From Imperialibacter sp963977595 (lineage in GTDB: Bacteria > Bacteroidota > Bacteroidia > Cytophagales > Cyclobacteriaceae): a stretch of 64,000 nt of DNA. The translations under genes were made by a program, and so were the position numbers. Below the pieces are notes generated by a model, which was not told where the DNA came from, did no database searches, and saw nothing but the letters and a program-made list of their open reading frames with translations. Below are positions 51,779-61,303 of this stretch, in pieces. The stretch spans positions 2,480,001 to 2,544,000 of the forward strand of contig NZ_CP180355.1 of NCBI RefSeq assembly GCF_048007035.1. Direction: 5' to 3'. Numbering within the stretch: the stretch's first letter is position 1; each line of letters opens with the position of its first letter.

Positions 51779-54700
51779 TTATTGTGCTACTGTTGCCTCA
51801 TTTTCCTGAAGCATTTTTTTAAGGTAACCTATTGCATGGTCTACTGACTTGACCTGCTCAAGGTTCAGAATGAGTCGGCCTTTGTGCTCCCTCATGCGGC
51901 TGATTTTCGGATTCTTTTGTACATATTCCAATACTTTGCCAAAGGTAGGCGACTTGAAATAGGCTTCATTTTCACCAGAAACAAAATAGCATTTAAGCAC
52001 CTCAGCTTTCAGTATAAGCTTTTCAATACCCGCTTTTTTGGCCAGCCAGCGAAGTCGTACGGTTTTTATAAGCTCTTCCACCTCCTCAGGAATAGGTCCG
52101 AAACGATCTTTAACATCGGCGCTGAATTTCGCCAACTCTTCCTCCGACTCAATGCTGTCGAGGTGGGAGTACAAGCTTAGTCGCTCCGAAATATTGTTGA
52201 CGTAGGACTCCGGAATAAGAATTTCGAGGTCAGTTTCTATCACGCAATCGGTGGCCACAGCCTCAACAGCTTTTTTGAGGTCTTCCGCAAACAGGTCGCT
52301 GTAGTCCTCAATTTTTAGCTCCTGAATGGTTTCGTCGAGGATCTTGTGATACATTTCAAAACCGAGGTCAGAGATAAAGCCGCTTTGCTCACCACCCAGC
52401 AAGTCTCCGGCTCCCCGGATATCAAGGTCTCTCATGGCTACTTTGAAGCCGTCGCCCAATTCGGAAAATTCTTCAAGCGTAACAAGTCTCTTACGGGCTT
52501 CAGCTGTCAGGCCCGACGATGCGCCGGAAAGCAGCAGGCAGAAGGCTTTTTTGTTCGACCGGCCTACCCGTCCTCTCATTTGGTGCAGGTCAGAAAGACC
52601 AAACATGTGTGCCCGATTGATAATGATGGTATTGGCATTGGGGATATCGAGGCCACTTTCAATGATATTGGTTGACACTAACACGTCGAACTCACCCTCG
52701 ATAAACCGCATCATTACTTTTTCCAGCTTAGGGCCATCCATTTGACCATGAGCAATGCCTATTCGTGCGTCTGGCACCAGCCTCAAAACGATACTGGCTA
52801 TCTGGTCAATGTCGCTGACCCTGTTGTGCACAAAGAACACCTGGCCACCCCTTCTCAGCTCGAAGCTGATCGCATCTCTGATCACACTTTCGTTGAATTC
52901 GTGCAGCTCGGTGGTAACGGGTTGTCTGTTAGGCGGTGGTGTGGCAATAATGCTTAAGTCCCTTGCCCCCATCATGGAGAAATGAAGCGTTCTGGGTATC
53001 GGGGTTGCGGTCAAAGTGAGGCTGTCTACATTCACCTTCGATTCTTTGAGCTTTTCCTTGATTTTTACCCCGAACTTCTGCTCTTCATCAATGACCAGCA
53101 AACCGAGGTCTTTGAACTCCACGTCTTTGTTCACAATGCGATGGGTGCCTATCAGTATGTCAATTTTACCCTCTTTCACTCGTTGAAGAATATCTTTTAT
53201 CTCCTTCGTGGTGCGGAACCGGTTGATGTATTCTATGTCCAGGGGAAAATTGGCAAGCCTTTCTTTGAACGTGCGGTAGTGCTGCATGGCCAGAATGGTG
53301 GTTGGCACCAGCACCGCCACTTGCTTTCCGTTGCTCGCCGTTTTAAAAGCTGCACGAATGGCTACCTCAGTTTTGCCAAAACCAACATCGCCGCAAACCA
53401 GCCTGTCCATTGGGTGAGGCTGCTCCATGTCTTTTTTTACGTCGGCAGTAGCCAGCGCCTGGTCAGGTGTGTCCTGATAAATGAACGATGACTCGAGTTC
53501 GGCCTGAAGGAAATTGTCGGGCGGGAAAGCATAACCGGGAGTCGCCTTTCTTTTGGCATAAAGACTGATCAGGTCTTTGGCAATGTCTTTTACCCGCTTC
53601 TTTACTTTCTTTTTCTTGATATCCCAATCCTGAGTGCCGAGCTTGTTGATCGGCGGCGGTTGCCCTTCTTTGCCGGCATACCGGGAAATTTTATGCAGAG
53701 AATGCACACTTACGTACAGCAGGTCATTGTCCCGATACACAATCCGAAGCGCTTCCTGTTTCTTTCCGCCTACATCCACGGCATCCAGGCCTGCGAACCG
53801 GCCCACTCCGTAGTCGATATGCACCACGTAGTCTCCAGGTTGCAGCGATTTGAGCTCTTTGATGGTGAGCGCCTTGGACTTGGTGTGCTTTTCCCTGGTT
53901 TTGTATTTGTGAAAGCGGTCAAAAAGCTGGTGATCCGTGTAACAAAGCAATTTTATCTGCTTGTCGACAAAGCCTTCCCGAAGCCCCGCCAAAAAACCTT
54001 CGAACCGCATTGTGGGATCCAGTTCCTGAAAAATTGTGTCGAGTCGCTCGATTTGCTTTTCCGACTCGGCGGCAATAAACAGGTTATATCCCTGCAACTG
54101 ACGCTGGTTGAGGTTCTCCACCATCATTTCGAAGTTCTTGTGAAATGGTGGCTGAGGTTCGGCTTCGTATTGAAAGGTCGTAGCATTTTCCAGATAGAAC
54201 CGGCTCCCAAACTCAATCATGGGGAAAGAGAAAATGTGTGACTTGATGGTCGCAGCATTTTCGAACAGGTCGGCGGGCTCCAGCACGATTTTCGTGTTGC
54301 CGCTTTCCTTCATCAGCACGTCAAAGCTTGCAGAAGCCTTGGTGAAGTAACTGTCGAGCTGATCGTAGAGTAGTTGCAGATCCTTTATCCAGAAACGGGT
54401 CTCTTTTGGTACAAACTCCAGAAACGACTGCCTTTTTTCCTGCAAAAGCCTGGTTTGCACATTGGGAATGATGCTAATGGAATTGACCGAATCTTGCGAC
54501 AGCTGTGTGTTTGGGTCGAAAGTCCTGATACTTTCTATTTCGTCCCCAAAAAGCTCCATGCGATAAGGCAGCTCTCCGGCGTAAGAGTATATATCGATAA
54601 TACCACCTCTTACTGCGTACTGACCGGCTTCATACACAAAGTCTGTTCGCTCAAAGTCGTAGGTCATGAGCAGTTCGGCGATGAACTCTACATCGACCTT

Positions 54701-55153
54701 ATCGCCCACCTTGGCATTAAACGTATTTTCTGTCAGTGCCCGCTTATTGATCACCTTTTCAGTGAGCGCTTCCGGATAGGTAACTATTATTTCGCCCTTG
54801 CCACTTCTGTGGTTGAGTTTGTTCAGTACGTCGGCCCGTAGCAGAATGTTGGCATTTTCGGTCTCGTCAAACTGGTAAGGTCGCTTGTAGGAAGTGGGGA
54901 AAAACAATACTTCCCTTTCACCAAACAAGTTCTGCATGTCGTTGAAAAAGTAAGCAGCTTCCTCTTTTTCATGCATAACAAACACATGGCATTGCCTGTC
55001 CATAGAAAAAACTGCTGCAGGCACAACGGCATCGAGACTTCCAACGAGTCCCTTCACCTGAAATGCTCCCCCACCTTTGGCCTTAAAGCTCTCGGCCAGG
55101 GTTTTCACAAAACTATCTTGCTTATAAATTGATAGGAAGTCGGAAACTTTCAA
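51779..55153 (-). CDS. mfd: Transcription-repair coupling factor Mfd
   Basis: 1124 aa. The UvrB-like N-terminal domains (about 1-420) precede the RNA-polymerase-interacting domain (about 435-500, LQPGDYVVHIDYGVGRFAG). The translocase follows with Walker A CGDVGFGKTEVAIRAAF, Walker B VIDEEQKFGVK, motif III LTLTATPIPRTL and the TRG-region QMRGRVGRSNKKA. A C-terminal regulatory domain ends the protein. It displaces stalled polymerase and recruits UvrA. It is monocistronic, divergent from the COX3-like gene. Confidence 0.98.
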   Translation of the reverse strand: MKVSDFLSIYKQDSFVKTLAESFKAKGGGAFQVKGLVGSLDAVVPAAVFSMDRQCHVFVMHEKEEAAYFFNDMQNLFGEREVLFFPTSYKRPYQFDETENANILLRADVLNKLNHRSGKGEIIVTYPEALTEKVINKRALTENTFNAKVGDKVDVEFIAELLMTYDFERTDFVYEAGQYAVRGGIIDIYSYAGELPYRMELFGDEIESIRTFDPNTQLSQDSVNSISIIPNVQTRLLQEKRQSFLEFVPKETRFWIKDLQLLYDQLDSYFTKASASFDVLMKESGNTKIVLEPADLFENAATIKSHIFSFPMIEFGSRFYLENATTFQYEAEPQPPFHKNFEMMVENLNQRQLQGYNLFIAAESEKQIERLDTIFQELDPTMRFEGFLAGLREGFVDKQIKLLCYTDHQLFDRFHKYKTREKHTKSKALTIKELKSLQPGDYVVHIDYGVGRFAGLDAVDVGGKKQEALRIVYRDNDLLYVSVHSLHKISRYAGKEGQPPPINKLGTQDWDIKKKKVKKRVKDIAKDLISLYAKRKATPGYAFPPDNFLQAELESSFIYQDTPDQALATADVKKDMEQPHPMDRLVCGDVGFGKTEVAIRAAFKTASNGKQVAVLVPTTILAMQHYRTFKERLANFPLDIEYINRFRTTKEIKDILQRVKEGKIDILIGTHRIVNKDVEFKDLGLLVIDEEQKFGVKIKEKLKESKVNVDSLTLTATPIPRTLHFSMMGARDLSIIATPPPNRQPVTTELHEFNESVIRDAISFELRRGGQVFFVHNRVSDIDQIASIVLRLVPDARIGIAHGQMDGPKLEKVMMRFIEGEFDVLVSTNIIESGLDIPNANTIIINRAHMFGLSDLHQMRGRVGRSNKKAFCLLLSGASSGLTAEARKRLVTLEEFSELGDGFKVAMRDLDIRGAGDLLGGEQSGFISDLGFEMYHKILDETIQELKIEDYSDLFAEDLKKAVEAVATDCVIETDLEILIPESYVNNISERLSLYSHLDSIESEEELAKFSADVKDRFGPIPEEVEELIKTVRLRWLAKKAGIEKLILKAEVLKCYFVSGENEAYFKSPTFGKVLEYVQKNPKISRMREHKGRLILNLEQVKSVDHAIGYLKKMLQENEATVAQ

Positions 55154-55304
55154 CTTAAGAACATTTTTTGGTGGGCAAAAGTACGGATATTATGGTGATG
55201 GAGCGTTATATAACGAATAACAGAAAATCATTTTATGATAATTCATCGCAAATTGTTGAACCAAGGCTCAAACAAAATGTTTAATTACAAATTACGGAGC
55301 TAGC

Positions 55305-55937
55305 ATGGCAAATTCCTATAAGAAAACAAAAGCACCGACCAGTTCATTCCCGCTCAACGAGCTGGAGAAAATGCACCCCTACAAAATGCTGTTGCTGATA
55401 GGGATTTTCGGCAGCATTTTGATATTCTTTTTCCTTCTAATGGCATACACCGCCTCTGGCACTTTGGTTGATAAGGCGGCCAAAATAGAGTTTCCGAAAG
55501 CTTTTATAATTAGCACACTCATTTTACTTGGATCCAGCTTCACCATTAGCCGGGCCGTTGAATATTTTGAAAAAGAGAAAACCAAAGAGCTAAAGAAGTC
55601 GCTGCTGTTCACTCTTGCGCTTGCCTTTGCTTTTTCGTTCTCGCAGTTTTTTGGGTGGAATGAGCTGATGAATCAGGAAGCCAGCAATGCGGTGAGAGGA
55701 GCCATTGTCTATTTATATGCTCTTTCGGGCCTTCATATTTTGCACATGAGTGCGGGCATTATTTATCTGGCCTATTGCTACATCCTGCTGATCAGAAAAT
55801 CAAGCAACCCCGTTCACTCGCTGGTGTATTTCACTAACTCATTTCGAAAGCTTCAACTCAACTTGCTGGTAACCTACTGGCATTTCATGGATGGTCTCTG
55901 GATGTTCCTCTTCCTGTTTTTCTTGTTTTTTCTCTAG
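55305..55937 (+). CDS. Heme-copper oxidase subunit III (cytochrome c oxidase subunit 3)
   Basis: 210 aa with five membrane helices (about residues 28-48, 63-83, 101-119, 134-156, 185-210). The HPYKMLLLIGIFGSILIF entry and final YWHFMDGLWMFLFLF match COX3 proteins of Bacteroidota; the HFMDGLW motif is the most telling. Subunit III stabilises the proton-pumping core. The other oxidase subunits are not in the window, so this is a lone copy. It starts 151 bp from mfd in the divergent orientation and is followed 153 bp later by a terminator. Confidence 0.88.
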   Translation: MANSYKKTKAPTSSFPLNELEKMHPYKMLLLIGIFGSILIFFFLLMAYTASGTLVDKAAKIEFPKAFIISTLILLGSSFTISRAVEYFEKEKTKELKKSLLFTLALAFAFSFSQFFGWNELMNQEASNAVRGAIVYLYALSGLHILHMSAGIIYLAYCYILLIRKSSNPVHSLVYFTNSFRKLQLNLLVTYWHFMDGLWMFLFLFFLFFL

Positions 55938-56089
55938 AAGAGCCCTTTTGGCACAGATATTGAAATGAACCCATAAGAATATTTGTTGCGCTTCGTTCAA
56001 CTATCAGGAGAACCAAAAGCCGAAATATTTGTTAATAATACTGAATCACAATTCCATAGTGGTTTCATAGATAGGTTAGGTTGGTGATT

Positions 56090-56126
56090 GGGCATGTACC
56101 TCTGGGGCATGCCCTTTCTTTTTTTT
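56090..56126 (+). terminator. Rho-independent terminator downstream of the COX3-like gene
   Basis: GGGCATG (56090-56096) and CATGCCC (56108-56114) enclose an 11-nt loop and are followed by TTTCTTTTTTTT. It is 153 bp after the COX3 stop; the intervening sequence is a long 3' UTR or could encode a small RNA. Confidence 0.88.
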
Positions 56127-56202
56127 AACAGTAATTTGTTCTTGCCCTTGACAGCCAATCGAAGCATGTTTCTATTTTTGCTTCATTCATTAACTAGTCG
56201 CC

Positions 56203-56994
56203 ATGAAAAAAGCCAGTATCATCCTGCTGCTCGTTGCATTATTTGCCTCTAATGCAGATGCGGAACACCGAACCCACTCAAGATTTTGGGGCCAAACAGG
56301 GCACAGAGTAGTTGGGCTGGTGGCGGAGCGTCACCTCACCAAAAAAGCAAAAGCTAACATCGAAAAAATACTTGGCGGCGAGAGCCTGGCCATGGTGAGC
56401 AACTACATGGATTTTATTAAATCCGATCCAACTTATAAGCACATGGACCCCTGGCATTACTGCACGATTCCCGATGGTCAAACCTATGAGCAGGCTGGCA
56501 CTCCGTCGGAGGGCGACGTGATCGCCACAATAGAAAGGCTTAAGTTAGAGTTGAAAAACAAGCAATTTACAGATGGGGACGAGGCTTTTGCCATAAAAAT
56601 GCTGGCACATCTGGTGGGCGATATTCACCAGCCACTGCACGTGGGCAATGGAAACGACCGGGGCGGCAACGATTTGAAGCTGAAGTACTTTTGGGAAAGC
56701 TCCAATTTGCACAGGGTGTGGGACAGCGACATGATTGATGGTCAGCAGTTGAGCTATACTGAATTTGCCGACTGGGTAGATACTGAAGACAAGGCAACGG
56801 TGGCTGCGTGGCAAAAAAATGTAACGACGGATTGGGCTTATGAATCGATGGGTCTGAGAAAGCAGGTTTATAATTTGCCGGAGGACTTGTCACTTTCTTA
56901 TAGATACAACTTTGATAATATTGATGCAGTAAAATTGAGGCTGGTGCAGGCGGGCGTGCGATTAGCGGGCCTGCTGAATGAGATTTATGGGTAA
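56203..56994 (+). CDS. S1/P1-type zinc nuclease, secreted
   Basis: 263 aa. A signal peptide (MKKASIILLLVALFASNADA) is followed by FWGQTGHRVVGLVAERHL, in which the Trp is the mature N-terminal zinc-ligand position. Other zinc ligands lie in DPWHYCTIPDG, HLVGDIHQPLHVGN (about residue 145) and NLHRVWDSDMI. Length matches bacterial P1 nucleases. It degrades single-stranded nucleic acid outside the cytoplasm, perhaps for phosphate. The next gene starts 18 bp after its stop. Confidence 0.94.
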   Translation: MKKASIILLLVALFASNADAEHRTHSRFWGQTGHRVVGLVAERHLTKKAKANIEKILGGESLAMVSNYMDFIKSDPTYKHMDPWHYCTIPDGQTYEQAGTPSEGDVIATIERLKLELKNKQFTDGDEAFAIKMLAHLVGDIHQPLHVGNGNDRGGNDLKLKYFWESSNLHRVWDSDMIDGQQLSYTEFADWVDTEDKATVAAWQKNVTTDWAYESMGLRKQVYNLPEDLSLSYRYNFDNIDAVKLRLVQAGVRLAGLLNEIYG

Positions 56995-57012
56995 TTGGTT
57001 GTACCTTAATGT

Positions 57013-57480
57013 ATGGATAAAAAGAAGCTGATAGCCGTCTTCAAAAAATTGGAAGGCAAGCTCAACGAGAAGGAGTTCGATTTGGAAGCATGGAAGGCCT
57101 CCGCCGTTTCCTTGTTTTCGAGAACATTTGGGGCCAGTGATCCAAAAATCAAGCAAATCCAAGACCTCAAAATTGACTACAGCAGCTGGGCACTCAGGGA
57201 TGCGCCTTCCACCTATCATCCGTTAGAGTCATGCAAGAACCTTGGGAGAGAGGTAGTGCTTTCAGCTATCGATGAAATCGAGCTATTTGGCTTGCCCGAG
57301 CAAAAAGACCTCCGCAAGCTGCTAGGCGAAGTCTACTTGGAAGCAGAGGTAAAGCAAATCGTTGCGTTGGCAGGCGTGGAGAAAAAAGAGGCAGAGTTGA
57401 AAAAGCTGCTGGAAAAGGCAGGGAATCAAAAAAACGTGGCTTTGATAATGAAGCTGTTGAGTGAGGAAGCCTTCGACTAG
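57013..57480 (+). CDS. Hypothetical helical protein
   Basis: 155 aa, no signal peptide; I do not recognise the family. It is Lys/Glu/Leu-rich and predicted all-helical, with LIAVFKKLEGKLNEKEF at the start, a SSWALRDAPSTYHPLESC loop (about residue 57) and charged helices at the end. It follows the S1/P1 nuclease by 18 bp and could share its transcript. Its stop overlaps the convergent YjjX-type gene by 4 bp. Confidence 0.65.
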   Translation: MDKKKLIAVFKKLEGKLNEKEFDLEAWKASAVSLFSRTFGASDPKIKQIQDLKIDYSSWALRDAPSTYHPLESCKNLGREVVLSAIDEIELFGLPEQKDLRKLLGEVYLEAEVKQIVALAGVEKKEAELKKLLEKAGNQKNVALIMKLLSEEAFD

Positions 57481-58010
57481 CGGAAGAGCTCCTCGTTGAT
57501 AAATGGCACCAGAGCCAAAGTCATGGCGTGCGCATAGTACTGCGTTCTGTCGATTTGCCCATGGGTAAGCAAGCCCACTGCTCCATCTTTTTGCTTTGAA
57601 TTGTTTCTGCCAAAAACCTGGTCGTCGGCCACCCCGAGTTCTACCCCTTGCCGAACAAGCTGCGCTACCTTGCCGGGCAGCAAAAAGGTAGCCGTTCGTG
57701 CCCTCGATATATGGTCAGGCGAAAGAATGACCATCCAGGCGAAAGCCTCCATTAGGCCATCAGTATCTGAAATACCGCCTTCTATGCCCACCCAATATTG
57801 TCCGTCGGGGCGGCCGGTCTTTGCATTCGTAGCTCTGTTAAATGCTCCCCGATAGGTTTCTTCATCTGTCATGGGTTGGTCAGAAACATTTGAGGCCGCA
57901 TCTACTCCCTCAAAGCTAAAAACCTCTCCGGGGAATACTTTTTCGAAGGCGTTTTTTACGCACTGCACTTTCACCGGGTTTCGGCTACCGATAATCACTG
58001 TTTTCTCCAT
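57477..58010 (-). CDS. Inosine/xanthosine triphosphatase, YjjX family
   Basis: 177 aa from the ATG at 58010 (MEKTVIIGSRNPVKVQCVK); a start at 58028 adds six residues. The family motifs are GSRNPVKV at the N-terminus, MTDEETYRGAFNRATNA (about 66-82) and YWVGIEGGISD (about 90-100). Related NTPases hydrolyse ITP and XTP to keep damaged purines out of nucleic acids. It overlaps the convergent hypothetical gene by 4 bp. Confidence 0.9.
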   Translation of the reverse strand: MEKTVIIGSRNPVKVQCVKNAFEKVFPGEVFSFEGVDAASNVSDQPMTDEETYRGAFNRATNAKTGRPDGQYWVGIEGGISDTDGLMEAFAWMVILSPDHISRARTATFLLPGKVAQLVRQGVELGVADDQVFGRNNSKQKDGAVGLLTHGQIDRTQYYAHAMTLALVPFINEELFR

Positions 58011-58106
58011 GGTGGTAATTATACTCATTATTGTCGGCTCCTAATCTTTCCTTTTTACCAAACGGATTGCAATATTGGACGAAAAACTTACTAAGCCCAA
58101 TCTCAG

Positions 58107-59390
58107 ATGTTGCTCCAAAAATACTTCAAAGTCTTTTTTTGTTTGTTGGCAGTCCTTTGCCTCAACGCAGGTATTTCGCATGCTCAGTCTTTGCTGCTCA
58201 AGCCAGACCGGGTTTTTGACGGTGAAAAAATGCTGGCAACCGGAACGGTAGTGGTTGTGGAAGACGGCAAGGTCGCCTACGTAGGGCCGGAAAGTGGCGC
58301 AAAAGTAGGAAAGAACACAAAAACCATGACACTACCAGGCCAAACCTTGCTTCCGGGTTTGATAGAGGGACATTCCCATGTTTTGTTGCATCCATACAAT
58401 GAAGTTTCCTGGAACGACCAGGTGCTGAAAGAATCAATAGCCGAAAGGGTAGCCAGAGCTACAGTGCACCTGCAAAAATCGCTGGAGGCTGGCATCACCA
58501 CCATGCGGGACTTGGGTAGCGAAGGGGCGGGCTATGCCGACGTTGGCTTGAGAACGGCCCTGGAAAAAGGCGTTATTCAGGGACCCACGTTATTGGTGGC
58601 TGGCCCGGCGATTGTAGCCACGGGTAGTTATGGCCCCAAAGGCTTTCACGATGGAGTAACTTTGCCACTGGGTGCAGAAACCGCTGATGGCCACGACGAT
58701 TTGATAAAGGTGGTGCGGGATCAGATTGGCAAGGGCGCTGACCTGATCAAAGTGTACGCCGACTACAGATGGGGATTGAACAAAACAGCGGCCCCTACTT
58801 TTACTTTAGGTGAGTTGAAGCTGATAGTAGAAGTAGCCGAAAGCAGCGGCAGACAGGTGGTAGCACATGCTTTGACCAAAGAAGGCATGAGGAGAGCGAT
58901 TCTGGCGGGTGTAAAAACGATAGAACACGGGGATGACCTTGACGAGGAAATTGTGAAGCTGATGAAGGAACATGGTGTGGCTCTTTGCCCTACTTTGGGG
59001 GCCGTTGAGGCCATTGCCTCCTATGGTGGCTGGAAGAAAGGAACCGATGCAGATACCGACAGAATCGAGAAGAAGAAGGCTTCAATGACTTTGGCACTTA
59101 CATCAGGCATCGACATACTTTTTGGTGGAGATGTGGGCGTTTTCTCACATGGCAACAATGTGTATGAGTTGGAGCTGATGAACGAATATGGCATGAGCAG
59201 ACTGGCTTGTTTGCAGTCAGCCACTTCCTTGAATGCAAAAGTGTTTGGAATTGACGATAAGGTCGGAAAAATAGAAAAGGGCCTTGTAGCAGACCTTGTT
59301 GCTGTGACTGGTGATCCCTCTAAAAGCGTCAGCGACTTAAGAAAAGTGAAGCTTGTGGTTCAGGGAGGGAAAGTAGTGGTGGAAAAATAG
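58107..59390 (+). CDS. Amidohydrolase of the imidazolonepropionase-like family, secreted
   Basis: 427 aa. The signal peptide (MLLQKYFKVFFCLLAVLCLN, then AGISHAQ) implies a periplasmic or surface enzyme. The metal motif is GHSHVLLHP (about residue 91) in LLPGLIEGHSHV. Other ligands fit VVAHALTKEGMRRAI (about 250), VKTIEHGDDLDEE (about 272) and FGGDVGVFSHGNN near 338. Related proteins act on imidazolone, Xaa-Pro dipeptides or small lactams; the substrate is unknown. The gene is monocistronic, and its stop lies 134 bp from the convergent Nramp gene. Confidence 0.9.
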   Translation: MLLQKYFKVFFCLLAVLCLNAGISHAQSLLLKPDRVFDGEKMLATGTVVVVEDGKVAYVGPESGAKVGKNTKTMTLPGQTLLPGLIEGHSHVLLHPYNEVSWNDQVLKESIAERVARATVHLQKSLEAGITTMRDLGSEGAGYADVGLRTALEKGVIQGPTLLVAGPAIVATGSYGPKGFHDGVTLPLGAETADGHDDLIKVVRDQIGKGADLIKVYADYRWGLNKTAAPTFTLGELKLIVEVAESSGRQVVAHALTKEGMRRAILAGVKTIEHGDDLDEEIVKLMKEHGVALCPTLGAVEAIASYGGWKKGTDADTDRIEKKKASMTLALTSGIDILFGGDVGVFSHGNNVYELELMNEYGMSRLACLQSATSLNAKVFGIDDKVGKIEKGLVADLVAVTGDPSKSVSDLRKVKLVVQGGKVVVEK

Positions 59391-59524
59391 GTACTGCGCT
59401 CCAATATCGTTCAGAGCAGAGTACCCATGGCGGGTACTCCTTTATTCCCTAGACCAGTTCCCCTGAAGAGTCGTGAATTTTCATTGGATTACATAGTGTA
59501 TTGTCACAACTTAGCTTAACGATT

Positions 59525-60802
59525 CTATCGTCTGAAAATACGAATTCCCAGCCAAATCAGGGGCAAAAGTGCCAGCAGGGAAACTGTTGCAAAGTAAAGA
59601 CTATCGAAGCTGCTCTCGTACCCAATGGCCATAAAAATTGCCCGGGCCACCTGGTGAATGCCAAGGAAAAGTGTAACGCCAACGATGAGCAGCCCAGCCA
59701 CATTGGAAAAGGCCCCGTTGATTTGATTGACCATGAGCCTGGTATTGTTGAGCACAAGCAGAAGGCCGGTGGCAGCTACCGGGAGCAATACGCCATTGAT
59801 GGCCTGGGCTAGCAGGATAACCGGTACAGGTCGTAATCCGAGCAGTCCAAACACCAGCCCAACGATGAGTATTCCAGCCCATACAAGTCTGTAATTTATT
59901 CCGGTGGCTTCCCACTTTTTTGCTCCCTTTCCCCAAATGCTTTGTGCTGTGATAGCGGAGGCTAACGGTGCCGTAATGGTGCTGGTGAAACCAGCGGCGA
60001 ACAAGCCGATGGCAAACAGGAATTTGCCGGGAAGGCCCACAGCTTTTTCCAAAACAGTGGCCATGCCTTCGAAGGAAAAAGGAAGGGATGACAGCGTGCC
60101 GGAGAGCAGCACCGCCATGGAGACAATGCCACCCAGGCCAATGGCAATTATGAGGCCCAATCTCATTTCACCCAATTGCTGACCTTTGCCAAGACCAGAG
60201 CCCAAAAACAAGTTGTAGGGCACGATGGTGGTGCCTATCAACCCAATGACCAGCAAAATGTCATCAGAAGGAATTTGTGGGATAAAAAGACCTTGGGCGA
60301 TGGCGACAGGAGACTCATCAATGAAAAAGGAAGTATATAGAAAGGCCACTCCCATTACTGCGACCAGCACACCCACCGACTTTGCAATCGAACCTGCTGA
60401 GCCACCCCACAAAAGAACGGCGGCAATAATGGTAATGGCCACGGTAAAAACCCATGGCGGCAGAGGAAACAACAGGCCCGCTCCCGAAATGGCACCGACG
60501 ATATTGCCGGCCTCGTAGGCAGCACAGCCAAAAATCACAGCTCCTCCAAGGAGCCACTTCATCCAGAGTTGGTTGCCAAAAGTCAGCGTGACAGCCTCCC
60601 CGATAGTAAGGCCAGACGCAATGGTAATGCGGGCGGCTCCTTCCTGAAGCACCATGCAGGCCAAAGTAGAAAAAAGCAAAGCCCAAAGAAGGGAAACGCC
60701 GTGGGATGCTCCTGCCAGGGAAGCTGTCGTGATAGTTCCCGGCCCGATGAAGGCCGCCGAAATAACCGACCAGAAGAGAATATTAAGGAGCTTCTTTTTC
60801 AA
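59525..60802 (-). CDS. Nramp-family metal transporter with altered metal-site motifs
   Basis: 425 aa with about 11 membrane helices. A TTG start at 60802 is required because an in-frame stop lies 21 bp upstream and the next Met is beyond TM1. The usual TM1 DPGN motif is GPGT here (residues 20-23), losing the metal-binding Asp and Asn. TM6 has V194-P-Y-N197 in place of MPHN-type sequence, losing the metal-binding Met. The fold and length are otherwise those of Nramp. Nramp-related groups without the Met are reported to carry Mg2+ or Al3+; the ion here cannot be deduced. The start region recurs near 61800. Confidence 0.85.
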   Translation of the reverse strand: MKKKLLNILFWSVISAAFIGPGTITTASLAGASHGVSLLWALLFSTLACMVLQEGAARITIASGLTIGEAVTLTFGNQLWMKWLLGGAVIFGCAAYEAGNIVGAISGAGLLFPLPPWVFTVAITIIAAVLLWGGSAGSIAKSVGVLVAVMGVAFLYTSFFIDESPVAIAQGLFIPQIPSDDILLVIGLIGTTIVPYNLFLGSGLGKGQQLGEMRLGLIIAIGLGGIVSMAVLLSGTLSSLPFSFEGMATVLEKAVGLPGKFLFAIGLFAAGFTSTITAPLASAITAQSIWGKGAKKWEATGINYRLVWAGILIVGLVFGLLGLRPVPVILLAQAINGVLLPVAATGLLLVLNNTRLMVNQINGAFSNVAGLLIVGVTLFLGIHQVARAIFMAIGYESSFDSLYFATVSLLALLPLIWLGIRIFRR

Positions 60803-60880
60803 AAGAGAAGTGTGAATAGATCAGCCCCAATATATGGCATACAGATCTATTTATGAACGCTATTGATGTGATACGGGAGG
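60790..60880. repeat. About 90-bp direct repeat, copy A (spans the Nramp start)
   Basis: Copy A covers the first codons and upstream region of the Nramp gene. It shares with copy B long identical blocks, including TTCTTTTTCAAAAGAGA and GTGTGAATAGATCA. Further matches run through the ATCTATTTAT-like segment and GATACGGGAG / GATGCGGGAG. Identity by eye is about 80% with a few single-base gaps. The two copies are almost exactly 1000 bp apart. Confidence 0.8.
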
Positions 60881-60994
60881 GCTGGTGTGGATTTTTCGGG
60901 TAACTGACGGACGAAGGCGGCTTTTCCTTCGAATGCTTCGGGATGCCCTAATCTTTCTCCATGACTATAACGCGTGGCAGCACTACCATAAGGA

Positions 60995-61303
60995 TCAGGA
61001 GGCCATTGGGACAGTTACACTGCTGATTTCTTCTTTCAAAAAGCCTTTTAGGCTAAGATCCTCATCCACATCTGGCCAGTGAACCCCAACGCCATTGCTT
61101 ATTAAGTTATAGTTAGACAACTGTTCGGGAGTGGCATTTTTAAGTTTCTTAATACTTGATATGTTGCGGGTAAGCACTTTTTTGTTGTTAAGGACTATCA
61201 GCATCAAGTCCAGATCCTTGTGGAAATGTAACCCGATAATACGGAGGCCCCCTTCAAATATGATGCTCTCTAATGTGTCGTAACTATTGTTGAAAGAACT
61301 CAT
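60995..61303 (-). CDS. DUF2442-domain protein
   Basis: 102 aa. The C-terminal NYNLISNGVGVHWPDVDEDL segment (about residues 64-83) is the DUF2442 signature. Proteins of this family often neighbour DUF4160 proteins; the arrangement resembles toxin-antitoxin or DNA-binding partner pairs, but no activity is proven. It overlaps the DUF4160 gene upstream by 20 bp. Confidence 0.88.
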   Translation of the reverse strand: MSSFNNSYDTLESIIFEGGLRIIGLHFHKDLDLMLIVLNNKKVLTRNISSIKKLKNATPEQLSNYNLISNGVGVHWPDVDEDLSLKGFLKEEISSVTVPMAS

